Assembly (NCBI RefSeq): GCF_011634895.1
Contig: NZ_SIRR01000003.1
Location: 62,001-126,000, forward strand
Direction: 5' to 3'
Source: Rheinheimera pleomorphica
GTDB taxonomy: Bacteria; Pseudomonadota; Gammaproteobacteria; Enterobacterales; Alteromonadaceae
DNA: 64,000 nucleotides
Part shown: in pieces, positions 27,243-35,803 of the stretch
How positions within the stretch are numbered: the stretch's first letter is position 1
How the letters are laid out: each line of letters starts with the position of its first letter
Notes under the pieces: model-generated
Told to the model about the DNA's origin: nothing
The model's database searches: none
What the model saw: the letters and a program-made list of their open reading frames with translations, nothing else
Program-made: the position numbers and the translations under genes

Positions 27243-28697
27243 ATGCAGCGCTTCAGCAACGGGCTACTGGTGGCCATGATGGGGGTAGCGATGGCCTTGG
27301 CGGCCATGGCGTTTAAAACAGAGGCAGAGCAGGTGATAGCACAGCAAGGGTTAACCGCACAGCACTATTTGCAGATAAAAGCAGCGGGCCTGGATAAGGC
27401 GCAGCTGACTTACGCCGATATAGCGCCACTGCTGCAACAACAGCAACACAACCCGGCACTACGCTTTAGCCAGCTGGGGCAGTCGCTGCTGGGCACACCG
27501 ATATGGCAAATTGATATCGGTAATGGGCCGGTAAAGGTGCTGGCCTGGTCACAAATGCATGGCGATGAATCTACCGCCACGGCGTCGCTGCTGGACTTGC
27601 TGGCGCTGCTGTCGACAGCAGAAGGCCAGCACTGGCTGCAAGGCTGGCAGGATAAGCTAACGCTAAGAGTGATCCCTATGCTGAACCCTGATGGCGCAGC
27701 GGTCGGTTCGCGCTTTAACAGCATGGGTATTGATATTAACCGTGACGCCAGGGCGCTGCAAACGCCGGAGGGCAGGCTGTTAATGCAGGCGGCAAAGGCC
27801 TTCAAACCCGATTTTGGCCTCAACCTGCATGATCAAAACCGTTTTCATGCTGTTGGCGACAGCCATAAGCAGGCAACGATATCCTTGCTGGCGCCGGCGT
27901 TTAATGCCGCTAAAGATATTGATGCCGCGCGCAGTAAAGCCATGCAGCTTATTGCTGACATGGCGCAAGTGCTGGCGCATGAACTACCGGGCCATCTGGC
28001 AAAATATGATGACACTTTCTCCTGGCGCTCGTTTGGTGATACCTTCGCCGGTATGGGCATCAGCACCGTATTGATAGAAGCAGGCGGCCACCCGGCCGAT
28101 GACAACCGTCAGGTAGCCCGGCGGCTGATTAGCCAGCTGCTGGTGATGAGCCTGAACAGCATTGCCAGTGATGCTTACCGGCAACAGCCATTGACGGCGT
28201 ATCAGCAGATCCCGTTTAACCGCGACGGCGGCATTAAAGATTTGCTGATTGATAAGCTGCAAATCGCCAGCAACGGCCAAACGGCACAGGTTGATCTGGC
28301 TATCGATTTAGACATTGAGGCTGCTAAGCACGCCCGTATCCGTGACCTGGGTGATTTATCTATTTATGGCAGTTACCATCGGTTTAATGCCTCGGGTTTG
28401 CAGTATCAGGCACCGAAAGCCTATGCGCTAAGCCAGCCATTGGCGTTGGACGAGGCCGGTTATATCGCGTTGTTGCGCCAGGGCTACAGCCACTTTAGTG
28501 GCGATGCCAGCCTGCTGACACTTAACACCAGTTTACCGGTGCTGGTTAACCCGAAGCGTTTGCCAGGTGACACACCACAGCGCCAGCACAGCGCGACGTT
28601 TTTACTGGTCAATGCTGACGGGGTGCAACTGGCGCTGTTAAATGGTCAGTTGCTGGATTTAGCCAGCGCGACACTGTTAAACCCACTGGGCACCTGA
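27243..28697 (+). CDS. M14-family zinc carboxypeptidase
   Basis: 484 residues from the ATG at 27243 (AAGGG 8 bases upstream; an ATG 12 codons earlier is weaker). A hydrophobic segment (LLVAMMGVAMALAAMAFKTEA) suggests export. The zinc ligands are seen in MHGDESTATASLL (HxxE) and NLHDQNRFH, with RVIPMLNPDG and DINRDARAL between them and the catalytic Glu in VLIEAGGHP. Only the first half is the peptidase; the last ~170 residues are a separate beta-rich domain. M14 proteins of this type trim C-terminal residues from peptides or wall-derived peptides. Confidence 0.85.
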   Translation: MQRFSNGLLVAMMGVAMALAAMAFKTEAEQVIAQQGLTAQHYLQIKAAGLDKAQLTYADIAPLLQQQQHNPALRFSQLGQSLLGTPIWQIDIGNGPVKVLAWSQMHGDESTATASLLDLLALLSTAEGQHWLQGWQDKLTLRVIPMLNPDGAAVGSRFNSMGIDINRDARALQTPEGRLLMQAAKAFKPDFGLNLHDQNRFHAVGDSHKQATISLLAPAFNAAKDIDAARSKAMQLIADMAQVLAHELPGHLAKYDDTFSWRSFGDTFAGMGISTVLIEAGGHPADDNRQVARRLISQLLVMSLNSIASDAYRQQPLTAYQQIPFNRDGGIKDLLIDKLQIASNGQTAQVDLAIDLDIEAAKHARIRDLGDLSIYGSYHRFNASGLQYQAPKAYALSQPLALDEAGYIALLRQGYSHFSGDASLLTLNTSLPVLVNPKRLPGDTPQRQHSATFLLVNADGVQLALLNGQLLDLASATLLNPLGT

Positions 28698-28761
28698 AAC
28701 CCAAGCTGAGCGGCTTTGCTATACTAAGCAGGTTTTTATAACTGCCGGACGTGAGGATAGG

Positions 28762-29064
28762 ATGAAATATATTACGCTAATGCTGTTAGCCGCCACATTT
28801 ACCGCCAGCGCGGCTGATAACCAAACCATACATTGCCAGTTGGGCGAGGCGGTGCGCATTATTGAAGTGGTATACCCGCAAGGCGGTGAATTACCGTGCG
28901 AGGTGCAGTACAGCAAAGACGGTGCAACCTCAGTGCTGTGGCAGGCGAATAATGAAACCGGCTATTGTGAACAGAAAGCGGCAGAGTTCGCTGAAAAACA
29001 GCGCGGCTGGGGCTGGCAGTGTGTCACCACCACCAGCGCTAAAGCCGCAAGCGAGACACCTTAG
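28762..29064 (+). CDS. Small exported Cys-containing protein
   Basis: 100 residues with a signal peptide (MKYITLMLLAATFTASA). The mature ~82 residues have four cysteines (HCQLGE, LPCEVQY, GYCEQKA, WQCVTTT), likely forming two disulfides. No family was recognised. It converges with the FMN reductase gene, the two stops being only two bases apart. GAGGATAGG precedes the ATG. Confidence 0.6.
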   Translation: MKYITLMLLAATFTASAADNQTIHCQLGEAVRIIEVVYPQGGELPCEVQYSKDGATSVLWQANNETGYCEQKAAEFAEKQRGWGWQCVTTTSAKAASETP

Positions 29065-29066
29065 GC

Positions 29067-29612
29067 TTATTTTCTCAGCTGTTGCGTCCATTTTTGCAGC
29101 GCAGCCAGTTGTTTAATAATCAGGGCCTGAATGCGCTCGTCAGTCAGGTTACCGTCGGTATCAAAGCTGCCGCTAAAGGCGTTAGCAAAGACCTCTGGTT
29201 GATTCAGCGGCTGCAGGTTAAGGTAAACACACACCTGGCGCAGGTGATACTGCGCCCGGCTGGTGCCCATGCCACCACCGGCGCCCATAATGGCCACCGG
29301 CTTGCCGCTGAGTAAATGGTTATCGGCTTCACGTGAGGCCCAATCCAGTGCGTTTTTCAATGCCGGAGCCAGTGAATAATTGTACTCCGGGCAGCCCAAT
29401 AGCAAGGCGTCGGCGGCGGCAAGCTGTTTTAGTAGTTGTTCTACTGCCACGGGCTTTTCGGCCAGATCAGCATTATAAAATGGCATATCGAGTAGATCGG
29501 CAAGATGGATCTTCATGCCGTCCGGGGCATTGGCCTGAGCAAAGCGGATCAGGCCGCGGTTAGTTGATTTAGCGCGTAAGCTGCCGCAAATGGCCAGTAC
29601 ATTTATCGTCAT
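29067..29612 (-). CDS. NAD(P)H-dependent FMN reductase
   Basis: 181 residues from the ATG at 29612, preceded by GAGG 8 bases upstream; an 18-codon extension lacks such a site. Flavodoxin-like fold with the phosphate loop GSLRAKSTNRGL, the dimer/flavin segment LLGCPEYNYSLAPALKNALDW and GAGGGMGTSRAQYHLR. It resembles the ArsH/ChrR/YieF group of FMN reductases acting on quinones, chromate or azo compounds. It is divergent from a pirin gene, a common pairing. Confidence 0.9.
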   Translation of the reverse strand: MTINVLAICGSLRAKSTNRGLIRFAQANAPDGMKIHLADLLDMPFYNADLAEKPVAVEQLLKQLAAADALLLGCPEYNYSLAPALKNALDWASREADNHLLSGKPVAIMGAGGGMGTSRAQYHLRQVCVYLNLQPLNQPEVFANAFSGSFDTDGNLTDERIQALIIKQLAALQKWTQQLRK

Positions 29613-29773
29613 TCTTATTTCCTCAGGCGGTGGTATCTGTGCTTCAGTGTAGTTCAGAGTTAACATCGCTGCTTTAATTCAAAAAAATTGAACCTTTAGC
29701 GCAAATTATTCCGCTTTTAGCCGAATGCTACGCAGGCTAAGCTGGCTATATCAATAGTTAGCGGGAGAGCATC

Positions 29774-30463
29774 ATGTTTGAACTTCGTAAAGCACAGCAG
29801 CGTGGTAAAGCCGATTTTGGCTGGTTGCAAAGCTATCATAGCTTTTCGTTTGCCAGTTATTACGATCCGGCGCAGATGGGGTTTTCTGCGTTACGGGTCA
29901 TTAATGACGATACGGTAGCGCCGGGAGCGGGCTTTGATACCCATGGCCACAAAGATATGGAAATTTTAAGCCTGGTGCTTGAGGGCAATATTGCCCATAA
30001 AGACTCGGCCGGTAATACCGAAGTGCTGCCGGCCGGTGAATTTCAGCTAATGAGTGCCGGTCGTGGCATTTATCACAGTGAATTTAATGCCAGTGCCACA
30101 GAACCGCTGAAGTTTTTACAGATCTGGCTACAACCTAATCAGCTGGGCGGCGCGCCGGGCTACCAGCAAAAAGCCTTTGGCCAGCGTGAAGGCTTAACGT
30201 TAATTTTGTCACCGGATGGCCGTGACGGCAGCTTAACGTTGCGCCAGGACGCGCTGTTGTATCAGCTGATCCTGGCCGATGGTGCGCAGCACAGCCTGCC
30301 ACTGGCAGTGGGGCGTAAGCTGTATTTGCATCTGATCAGTGGCGAGCTGAATATGGCCGGCTATAAACTGCAACCGGGTGATGGTATTAAAGTGAGTGAT
30401 GAAACCCAGCTCAGCGTTAGTGCCAGTGGTGCGGTAAAAGCCCTGGTGTTCGATTTGCCCTGA
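29774..30463 (+). CDS. Pirin-family protein (YhhW-like)
   Basis: 229 residues of the bicupin fold. Metal-site landmarks are the N-terminal His pair and downstream His/Glu in DTHGHKDMEIL and GRGIYHSEFN. LQSYHSFSFASYYDP and PLKFLQIWLQP are typical of YhhW, which has quercetin 2,3-dioxygenase activity in vitro; the natural role is unclear. A GGGAGAG ribosome site lies before the ATG. The opposite-strand FMN reductase suggests a shared response to redox-active aromatic compounds (inference). Confidence 0.9.
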   Translation: MFELRKAQQRGKADFGWLQSYHSFSFASYYDPAQMGFSALRVINDDTVAPGAGFDTHGHKDMEILSLVLEGNIAHKDSAGNTEVLPAGEFQLMSAGRGIYHSEFNASATEPLKFLQIWLQPNQLGGAPGYQQKAFGQREGLTLILSPDGRDGSLTLRQDALLYQLILADGAQHSLPLAVGRKLYLHLISGELNMAGYKLQPGDGIKVSDETQLSVSASGAVKALVFDLP

Positions 30464-30607
30464 GCCTGTGCCCCGCGTTGTTAACGCCTGCCCGCAGTGT
30501 GTCGCGGCCGCTGATTCAGTTGGCATACAGCGGGCGCCAGGCATTACTACAGGTAGCGGCTGAACGGGCAGCGCCTGTGGCCAACGGATATCAAACAAGG
30601 AGGCAGA

Positions 30608-31048
30608 ATGCTAAAGCCAGCGGTAATCCTATGCACGTCTTTACTCATACTCGGTTGCGAGCCTGGCGTACCCACTGCCACACCCAGTGCCGGGCCAGCC
30701 AAGGCGATAGCCGATGCAGCGCATAACGCCCGCAACAGTCTGGACTGGGCCGGCAGCTATCAGGGTATGTTGCCCTGTGCCGACTGTGAGGCGATCAATA
30801 CCACACTAACGTTGTATCACGATGGCCGTTATCAACTGCAACAGCTATACGTTGGTAAGTCCACTGCGCCGTTTGTGCAGCAAGGCCAATTTAGCTGGAA
30901 CCCTGCCGGCAGCACTGTATTACTGGATGGCGGGGAGGCACAGCAGTTTTTTGTTGGTGAGAACCAATTGTTTATGCTGGATCAGCAAGGTAACCGCATT
31001 GAAGGTGAATTAGCGGCGCGTTACCGCTTAGCCAAGCAGCAAGGTTAG
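30608..31048 (+). CDS. NlpE-like outer-membrane lipoprotein
   Basis: 146 residues with lipobox (LLILGC-EPG), so lipid-anchored. The mature domain has the NlpE N-terminal pattern WAGSYQGMLPCADCEAINTTLTL with the CxxC pair, followed by beta strands. NlpE senses envelope or surface contact and copper upstream of CpxA; proteins with only this domain are common and of unclear role. AAGGAGG precedes the start. It lies downstream of the pirin gene on the same strand, with a 145-base gap. Confidence 0.82.
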   Translation: MLKPAVILCTSLLILGCEPGVPTATPSAGPAKAIADAAHNARNSLDWAGSYQGMLPCADCEAINTTLTLYHDGRYQLQQLYVGKSTAPFVQQGQFSWNPAGSTVLLDGGEAQQFFVGENQLFMLDQQGNRIEGELAARYRLAKQQG

Positions 31049-31075
31049 CAGGCAAGGCCGCGTCAGCAACACGCA

Positions 31076-32260
31076 TTAGGGCGGATAGAGCAGATACGGC
31101 TGGCGTTGCCGGCGAAAGTGTTGCAGCCCGGCCTGCCAGCTGGCACGGATCTCGGTTTGGCTCAGCCCTTGTTCTATCTGCAGCCGCAGCTGGTCAGTAC
31201 CAGCCAGTTTATCCATAAAAGCCGGCGCTGTGAAAAACACCTCGTTATGCTGCTTAAACAGCGCGTGCCAGCGCAGCAGATAGTCTAAATTCAGCCCTTT
31301 GGCCGCGACGTGGCGCAGGTCTTCCCCCAGCAGCGCTTTGTTCATCAGTGGCGGTGTCAGTGCCGCGCCTGGTGTTGATACCGGCATAAACTGAAAATTA
31401 CCCAGGCCAAATTTATCATAGCCGATAACCTGAAATGGGAAGGCGGTGCCGCGGCCAATACTGAGCGGTGTGGCTTCAAAAAAGCCCAGTGACGGATACA
31501 GTGCCACTGCCTGGCTGTTCGGCAGGTTGGGGCTGGGTTTGACCGGTAGCGTATAAGGCATATCGCGGCGGTAGCGCGCAACAGGCACCACGCTAAGCTG
31601 CAGCGTGTCGGCAGCGTTAATCCAGCCTTCGCCTTTAATCATCAGTGCCAGCTCGGCCACTGTCATACCGTGCAGCAGCGGAATTGGGTGCATACCAACA
31701 AAAGACTGAAAGGCAGGGTCCAGCAATGGGCCATCAACATAGGCCCCGTTCGGATTGGGTCTGTCCAGTATCAGCATTTCTACATCATGGGTGGCAGCGG
31801 CCTGCATCATATAGTGCATTGAGCTGATGTAGGTGTAATAGCGCACGCCAACATCCTGGATATCAAAAATGACAATATCCAGCTGTTGCATTTGCGCAGC
31901 TGTGGGCGCTTTGCTGGCGCCGTATAGCGACCACAGCGGCAAACCGGTTTTGCTGTCGGTGCCACTGCGGATATGGGCACCGGCGTCATGATCGCCGCGA
32001 AAGCCATGCTCGGGGGCAAAAATGCTGACAATATTGACGTTATGCGCCAGCAACACATCAACCAGATGCTGGTCGCCAATCCGCGATGTTTGGTTAACCA
32101 GCAGGCCAACTCTTTTACCCTGCAATAAGGGTAAATACTGCGTTAGCTGCTCTGCACCGGTTTGCAGCGGCGCCACAGGCACCCGGTCTGTAGCCGCCTC
32201 AATGTCAGCCTGACAGGCCAGCAAGCAGCTAAGTAACATTACCAGCAGTATGGCTCTCAT
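31076..32260 (-). CDS. namZ: Exo-beta-N-acetylmuramidase NamZ (DUF1343)
   Basis: 394 residues beginning with a lipobox-like signal (LLSCLLACQ). Landmarks are [26 protein letters not shown] with conserved Glu and His, [13 protein letters not shown] and LDRPNPNG, typical of the DUF1343 (GH171) family, members of which release MurNAc from peptidoglycan fragments. The start ATG overlaps the stop of murQ (ATGA), so it is the last gene of the MurNAc operon. It would act in the periplasm, supplying MurNAc for import. Confidence 0.9.
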   Translation of the reverse strand: MRAILLVMLLSCLLACQADIEAATDRVPVAPLQTGAEQLTQYLPLLQGKRVGLLVNQTSRIGDQHLVDVLLAHNVNIVSIFAPEHGFRGDHDAGAHIRSGTDSKTGLPLWSLYGASKAPTAAQMQQLDIVIFDIQDVGVRYYTYISSMHYMMQAAATHDVEMLILDRPNPNGAYVDGPLLDPAFQSFVGMHPIPLLHGMTVAELALMIKGEGWINAADTLQLSVVPVARYRRDMPYTLPVKPSPNLPNSQAVALYPSLGFFEATPLSIGRGTAFPFQVIGYDKFGLGNFQFMPVSTPGAALTPPLMNKALLGEDLRHVAAKGLNLDYLLRWHALFKQHNEVFFTAPAFMDKLAGTDQLRLQIEQGLSQTEIRASWQAGLQHFRRQRQPYLLYPP

Positions 32261-33192
32261 GGCTTTGTCACCTGTGGCAGGGCTTTACGAATAAAGCCTT
32301 GCTGTTGCACCAGCTGAGCACGGCAGGCGTCAATGCTCTGGCCACTAAGTAGATGCAAAATGGCCAGCTTGGCGCTCATATCGGCTGCTTTTAACGCTTC
32401 CCGCGCCGTTTGCGCCGGGCAATCGGTGGCCTGCATCACAATGCGCACGGCACGGGCCACCAGCTTTTCATTGCTGGCGTGTAAATCTACCATCAGGTTC
32501 TGGTACACTTTGCCGCTGCGGATCATGGCCGTGGTCGTCAACATATTTAAAATCAGTTTTTGTGCCGTGCCTGCTTTCATCCGGGTTGAGCCGGTAACCA
32601 CCTCGGGCCCGACGACGGCGCAAATGCCGGTGTCGGCCGCGCTTAACACCGGCGCATCGGCATTGCAGCTGATAGCGGCGGTGTAACAGCCCAGGCTGCG
32701 GGCATAAGCCAGGCCGCCCAGTACATAAGGCGTGCGGCCACTGGCGGCGATGCCCACCAGAATATCATTCGGCGCCAGGTCAATCTGCTTTAGATCGGTG
32801 ACGGCCAGCTGCGGGTCATCTTCGGCGCCTTCTACTGCCTTGTATACGGCACCCTGGCCGCCAGCAATTAACGCCACCACCTGCGACGCCGGTACACTGT
32901 AAGTGGGGGGGCATTCGACCGCGTCCAGTATGCCCAGCCGGCCACTGGTGCCGGCACCCAGATACACCAGGCGACCGCCGTTGGCAAAGGCGCTCACGAT
33001 GCGGTCGGCAACCTGTGCTACCTGCTCCAGACAACCGGCGACACTGTGTGCCACGGTTTGGTCGGCGGCATTAATGCGCTGCACTATCTCCAGGCTGGAC
33101 AGCAGATCGATATCCCAGCTGTCGGGGTTGCGCGCTTCTGAGCTCATGGCGTCCAGTTGTTGCAACAATGCATCCTGTTGAGTATTCGTCAT
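32257..33192 (-). CDS. murQ: N-acetylmuramic acid 6-phosphate etherase MurQ
   Basis: 311 residues with the SIS-domain sugar-phosphate site: [37 protein letters not shown] and [20 protein letters not shown]. MurQ cleaves the lactyl ether of MurNAc-6-phosphate to give GlcNAc-6-phosphate and D-lactate in the cytoplasm. It overlaps namZ by four bases and starts four bases after the kinase gene, in one tightly packed operon. Length is normal. Confidence 0.97.
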   Translation of the reverse strand: MTNTQQDALLQQLDAMSSEARNPDSWDIDLLSSLEIVQRINAADQTVAHSVAGCLEQVAQVADRIVSAFANGGRLVYLGAGTSGRLGILDAVECPPTYSVPASQVVALIAGGQGAVYKAVEGAEDDPQLAVTDLKQIDLAPNDILVGIAASGRTPYVLGGLAYARSLGCYTAAISCNADAPVLSAADTGICAVVGPEVVTGSTRMKAGTAQKLILNMLTTTAMIRSGKVYQNLMVDLHASNEKLVARAVRIVMQATDCPAQTAREALKAADMSAKLAILHLLSGQSIDACRAQLVQQQGFIRKALPQVTKP

Positions 33193-33196
33193 GGCG

Positions 33197-34072
33197 TTAT
33201 CCTGCAGAAGATGATGAAGAGATCAGTTGTTGTGCCAGTATGTGGCCACCGTCCAGTGCACTGCCGCGCGCCGCTTGCAGCAGGGCGCGAATGTCGGCGC
33301 TCAGCAAAGGGGCCGTGCTGTCGGCTAAACCGCCCAGCAACACCACCGGCAGTGCAAAGTGCTCGCGGGCGCAATACACTAACTGTTGCACCGCAGCAAT
33401 ATGACGCTGTTGCAGCATTTGCGCCACCGCGCAGCGGTCGCTGTAACGAAACACCAGCGGGGCAAGAGTGGCAAAATCGTTCGGGCTGGCGGTTTTTAAC
33501 CAGGGCAGCAACGTGGCCGCATCATCACCAATTTGCCGGGCAACCTGCTGTAATAGCGGGCTTTGAATACCGGCCAGGCTGTCTAGTTGCCACAGCAGCT
33601 CACGCACGGTTTGTTTACCCAACCAGGCGCCGCCACCTTCATCGCCGATATTAAAGCCCCAGCCGCCAACTTGCTGCTCAACGCCATCAGCTTGCAGACG
33701 CATAGCAACTGAGCCTGTGCCCAAAGCGACCACCAGCACCGGCTGGCCCAGATTAGCGCCATATAACGATGTGCGGGCGTCAGTGGTAAGCAATAGCTGT
33801 TGATACTGGCGTTGTAATTGTTGCTGCGCCTGCTGTTGCTGTTGTGGGTTGCCGGCACCGGCCAGCCCCATCACGGCGACCAGCTGCCGGCTATCAACAC
33901 CGGCTTGCTGACATAAACTGTGGCTTAGCAAATTAATATTGGCCAGTGCCTGGGAAAAGTCATTGGTCAGTGAGGCCGGGCCAGCCTGTTGTTGCCATTG
34001 CTGGCCGGTGCTGCTGTTGCTAAGCCGGGCCAGGGTTTTGCTGCCACCGCCGTCAACTGTCAGGATCCACAT
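33197..34072 (-). CDS. BadF/BcrA-type amino-sugar kinase (likely MurNAc or GlcNAc kinase)
   Basis: 291 residues of the ASKHA fold. The phosphate-1 loop is [14 protein letters not shown], the second [13 protein letters not shown], and [13 protein letters not shown] is characteristic of GlcNAc/MurNAc kinases of the BadF/BadG group. Next to murQ, with a muramidase and a transporter and no PTS gene, it probably makes MurNAc-6-phosphate from imported free MurNAc, as MurK does in Tannerella and Clostridium. GlcNAc as substrate is also possible. No AnmK gene is in the window. Confidence 0.85.
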   Translation of the reverse strand: MWILTVDGGGSKTLARLSNSSTGQQWQQQAGPASLTNDFSQALANINLLSHSLCQQAGVDSRQLVAVMGLAGAGNPQQQQQAQQQLQRQYQQLLLTTDARTSLYGANLGQPVLVVALGTGSVAMRLQADGVEQQVGGWGFNIGDEGGGAWLGKQTVRELLWQLDSLAGIQSPLLQQVARQIGDDAATLLPWLKTASPNDFATLAPLVFRYSDRCAVAQMLQQRHIAAVQQLVYCAREHFALPVVLLGGLADSTAPLLSADIRALLQAARGSALDGGHILAQQLISSSSSAG

Positions 34073-34076
34073 GTTG

Positions 34077-35639
34077 TTACTCCTTGCCGGCCGTTGTTGG
34101 TGCTGCTTTGCCGGCCAGACACACCAGCGTGGCGATTACAGTGCCAATACACAACTGCCAGGTAAAACCTAAGTCCAGTGCCGCCAGCGGCGGGCTAAGT
34201 TGGTGCAGAATATAAGGTTGCAGCAACAGGGTCACGCAAAATCCGCTGAGCAGTGCCGCTGTTACCGAATAGCGGTTGCCGCGTTTACTAAACAGGGCGG
34301 TAAAGAACACGCCGAGCAAACCGCTGTAAGAAAACACCATTACGCTTAACGCAAACGCCAGCAATGGCATATCAGAGTATTGCTGCCAGTAAAAACAGAC
34401 TATGGCCATTAATGACAGTGTCAGGGCGGTAAAGAGCATGCCGAACTGGCCGGCACGGACAAAATGCCGGGCGCCGGTATCAGGCCGGCGTGCCAGGCGC
34501 CAGGGCTTATACATATCGGCAACCAGTACGGATGACATAGAATTTAAGCCGGAGGTAATAGTGGATAACGCGGCGGCAATCACGCCCACTACCACCAGGC
34601 CACGCAGGCCGGACGGTAGCTCGTTGAGCACATAGTACATAAAGACGGTCACTTTTTCGCCGGCAAAGCTGTCGGCAAAACCCTGCGCGGGCTGGTATAG
34701 GTCGGCGCGCTGATAGAAGATATATAACAAAAAGCCGATCAGAATAAACACCAGCATAGTGGGGATCACCATAAGTGCCGAGCTCAGCAGCGCCCGGGCA
34801 CCGGCTTTATTGTCTTTGCAGGTCAGCACGCGCTGGGTCATATCCTGATCCAGGCCAAAGGCGGCAATATTCAATAAAATAAACCCGGTTAATGCCGAAT
34901 ACATATTAAACACCCCGCCAGAGCTGACATCAAAGCGCCAGTCAAATAACAGTAGCTTAGAGGGGCCGCCTTCGGCTGGCTGCGCCAATGCCTGCAGCAG
35001 GGTTGCCAGGTCCAGGCCCAGGCTGTGGTATAAAAAGCCCAGCACCAGCAGGGCAGCCAGCACATACACCGCGCATTGCAGTGCGTCGGTATAGATCACC
35101 GAGCGAATACCGCCGGCCACGGTGCAGGCCAGGCCAATAAGTGCCAACAGCACGATAGCTGCCAGCACACTGCTGGCCTGAATGTTATTAAACAACAACA
35201 TAGCAACAGCAATAGCTGCCATATACAAGCGGGCGCCACTGGCAAATACCCGGCCAAACAAATACATTTTGCCGGCATGGTCCTTCGCACTGGCGCCAAA
35301 GCGCTGTTCCAGTAGTTCGTACACAGTGGTAACTTTTAGCTGGTAGTAGCGTGGCAGCAAAAATTTAATCACAATAAAAGTGGCGATCAAGGCGCCAATA
35401 TTGGTGGCCAGATAGGTTAAATTGCCACGAAAGCCCATATCGGGCCCACCAAGAAAGGTGGCAGCCGATTGTGAGGTCGCCAGTACCGATACGGCTACCA
35501 CCCATACCGGCATACTGTTGCCGGCGAGAAAGTAATCGTCGCTGTTACCGGCTTTACGTCGGTTTACCCACCAGCCCAACAGGGCCAGCACGGCGAAATA
35601 GCCAAAAAATACCGTCCAGTCCAGTAACGTCAGTTGCAT
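34077..35639 (-). CDS. Sodium:solute symporter (SSS family), candidate amino-sugar importer
   Basis: About 520 residues from the ATG at 35639, where the first helix begins (LLDWTVFFGYFAVLALLGWW); upstream in-frame starts extend into the promoter and lack family similarity. About thirteen helices, with family landmarks NSDDYFLAGNSMPVWVV, SQSAATFLGGPDMGFRGN and GVIAAALSTITSGLNSMSSVL. The gene heads the namZ-murQ-kinase operon, so the sugar it imports with sodium is probably MurNAc, GlcNAc or a muropeptide-derived disaccharide. It is comparable in context to the MurT transporter of the Tannerella murTKQ cluster. Confidence 0.88.
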   Translation of the reverse strand: MQLTLLDWTVFFGYFAVLALLGWWVNRRKAGNSDDYFLAGNSMPVWVVAVSVLATSQSAATFLGGPDMGFRGNLTYLATNIGALIATFIVIKFLLPRYYQLKVTTVYELLEQRFGASAKDHAGKMYLFGRVFASGARLYMAAIAVAMLLFNNIQASSVLAAIVLLALIGLACTVAGGIRSVIYTDALQCAVYVLAALLVLGFLYHSLGLDLATLLQALAQPAEGGPSKLLLFDWRFDVSSGGVFNMYSALTGFILLNIAAFGLDQDMTQRVLTCKDNKAGARALLSSALMVIPTMLVFILIGFLLYIFYQRADLYQPAQGFADSFAGEKVTVFMYYVLNELPSGLRGLVVVGVIAAALSTITSGLNSMSSVLVADMYKPWRLARRPDTGARHFVRAGQFGMLFTALTLSLMAIVCFYWQQYSDMPLLAFALSVMVFSYSGLLGVFFTALFSKRGNRYSVTAALLSGFCVTLLLQPYILHQLSPPLAALDLGFTWQLCIGTVIATLVCLAGKAAPTTAGKE

Positions 35640-35700
35640 CTGTAGTATGTCCGGATAAAAAGTACTTAACCTTAACATACAGTCTACTGGGTGAGTAAAG

Positions 35701-35729
35701 TATTCATTTAAATATTTCTTGAATGAATA
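35701..35729. promoter_or_regulatory. Inverted repeat between the symporter and nagZ (operator candidate)
   Basis: TATTCATT (35701-35708) and AATGAATA (35722-35729) form a perfect 8 bp inverted repeat with 13 bases between, in the AT-rich divergent promoter region of the two amino-sugar operons. The shape recalls NagC/NagR-type sites but no such regulator gene is present in the window. Confidence 0.5.
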
Positions 35730-35803
35730 ATTTATTTTTGTTGTACTGGCAGCTGCTTTCGTCACAATACCGGGATGCTGCTGTGATCTGTTTCAGGAAC
35801 TTT

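Noticed and set aside
30478-30726. Plus-strand open frame upstream of the NlpE-like gene
   Set aside because: It overlaps the NlpE-like gene in another frame and has no ribosome site or protein features.
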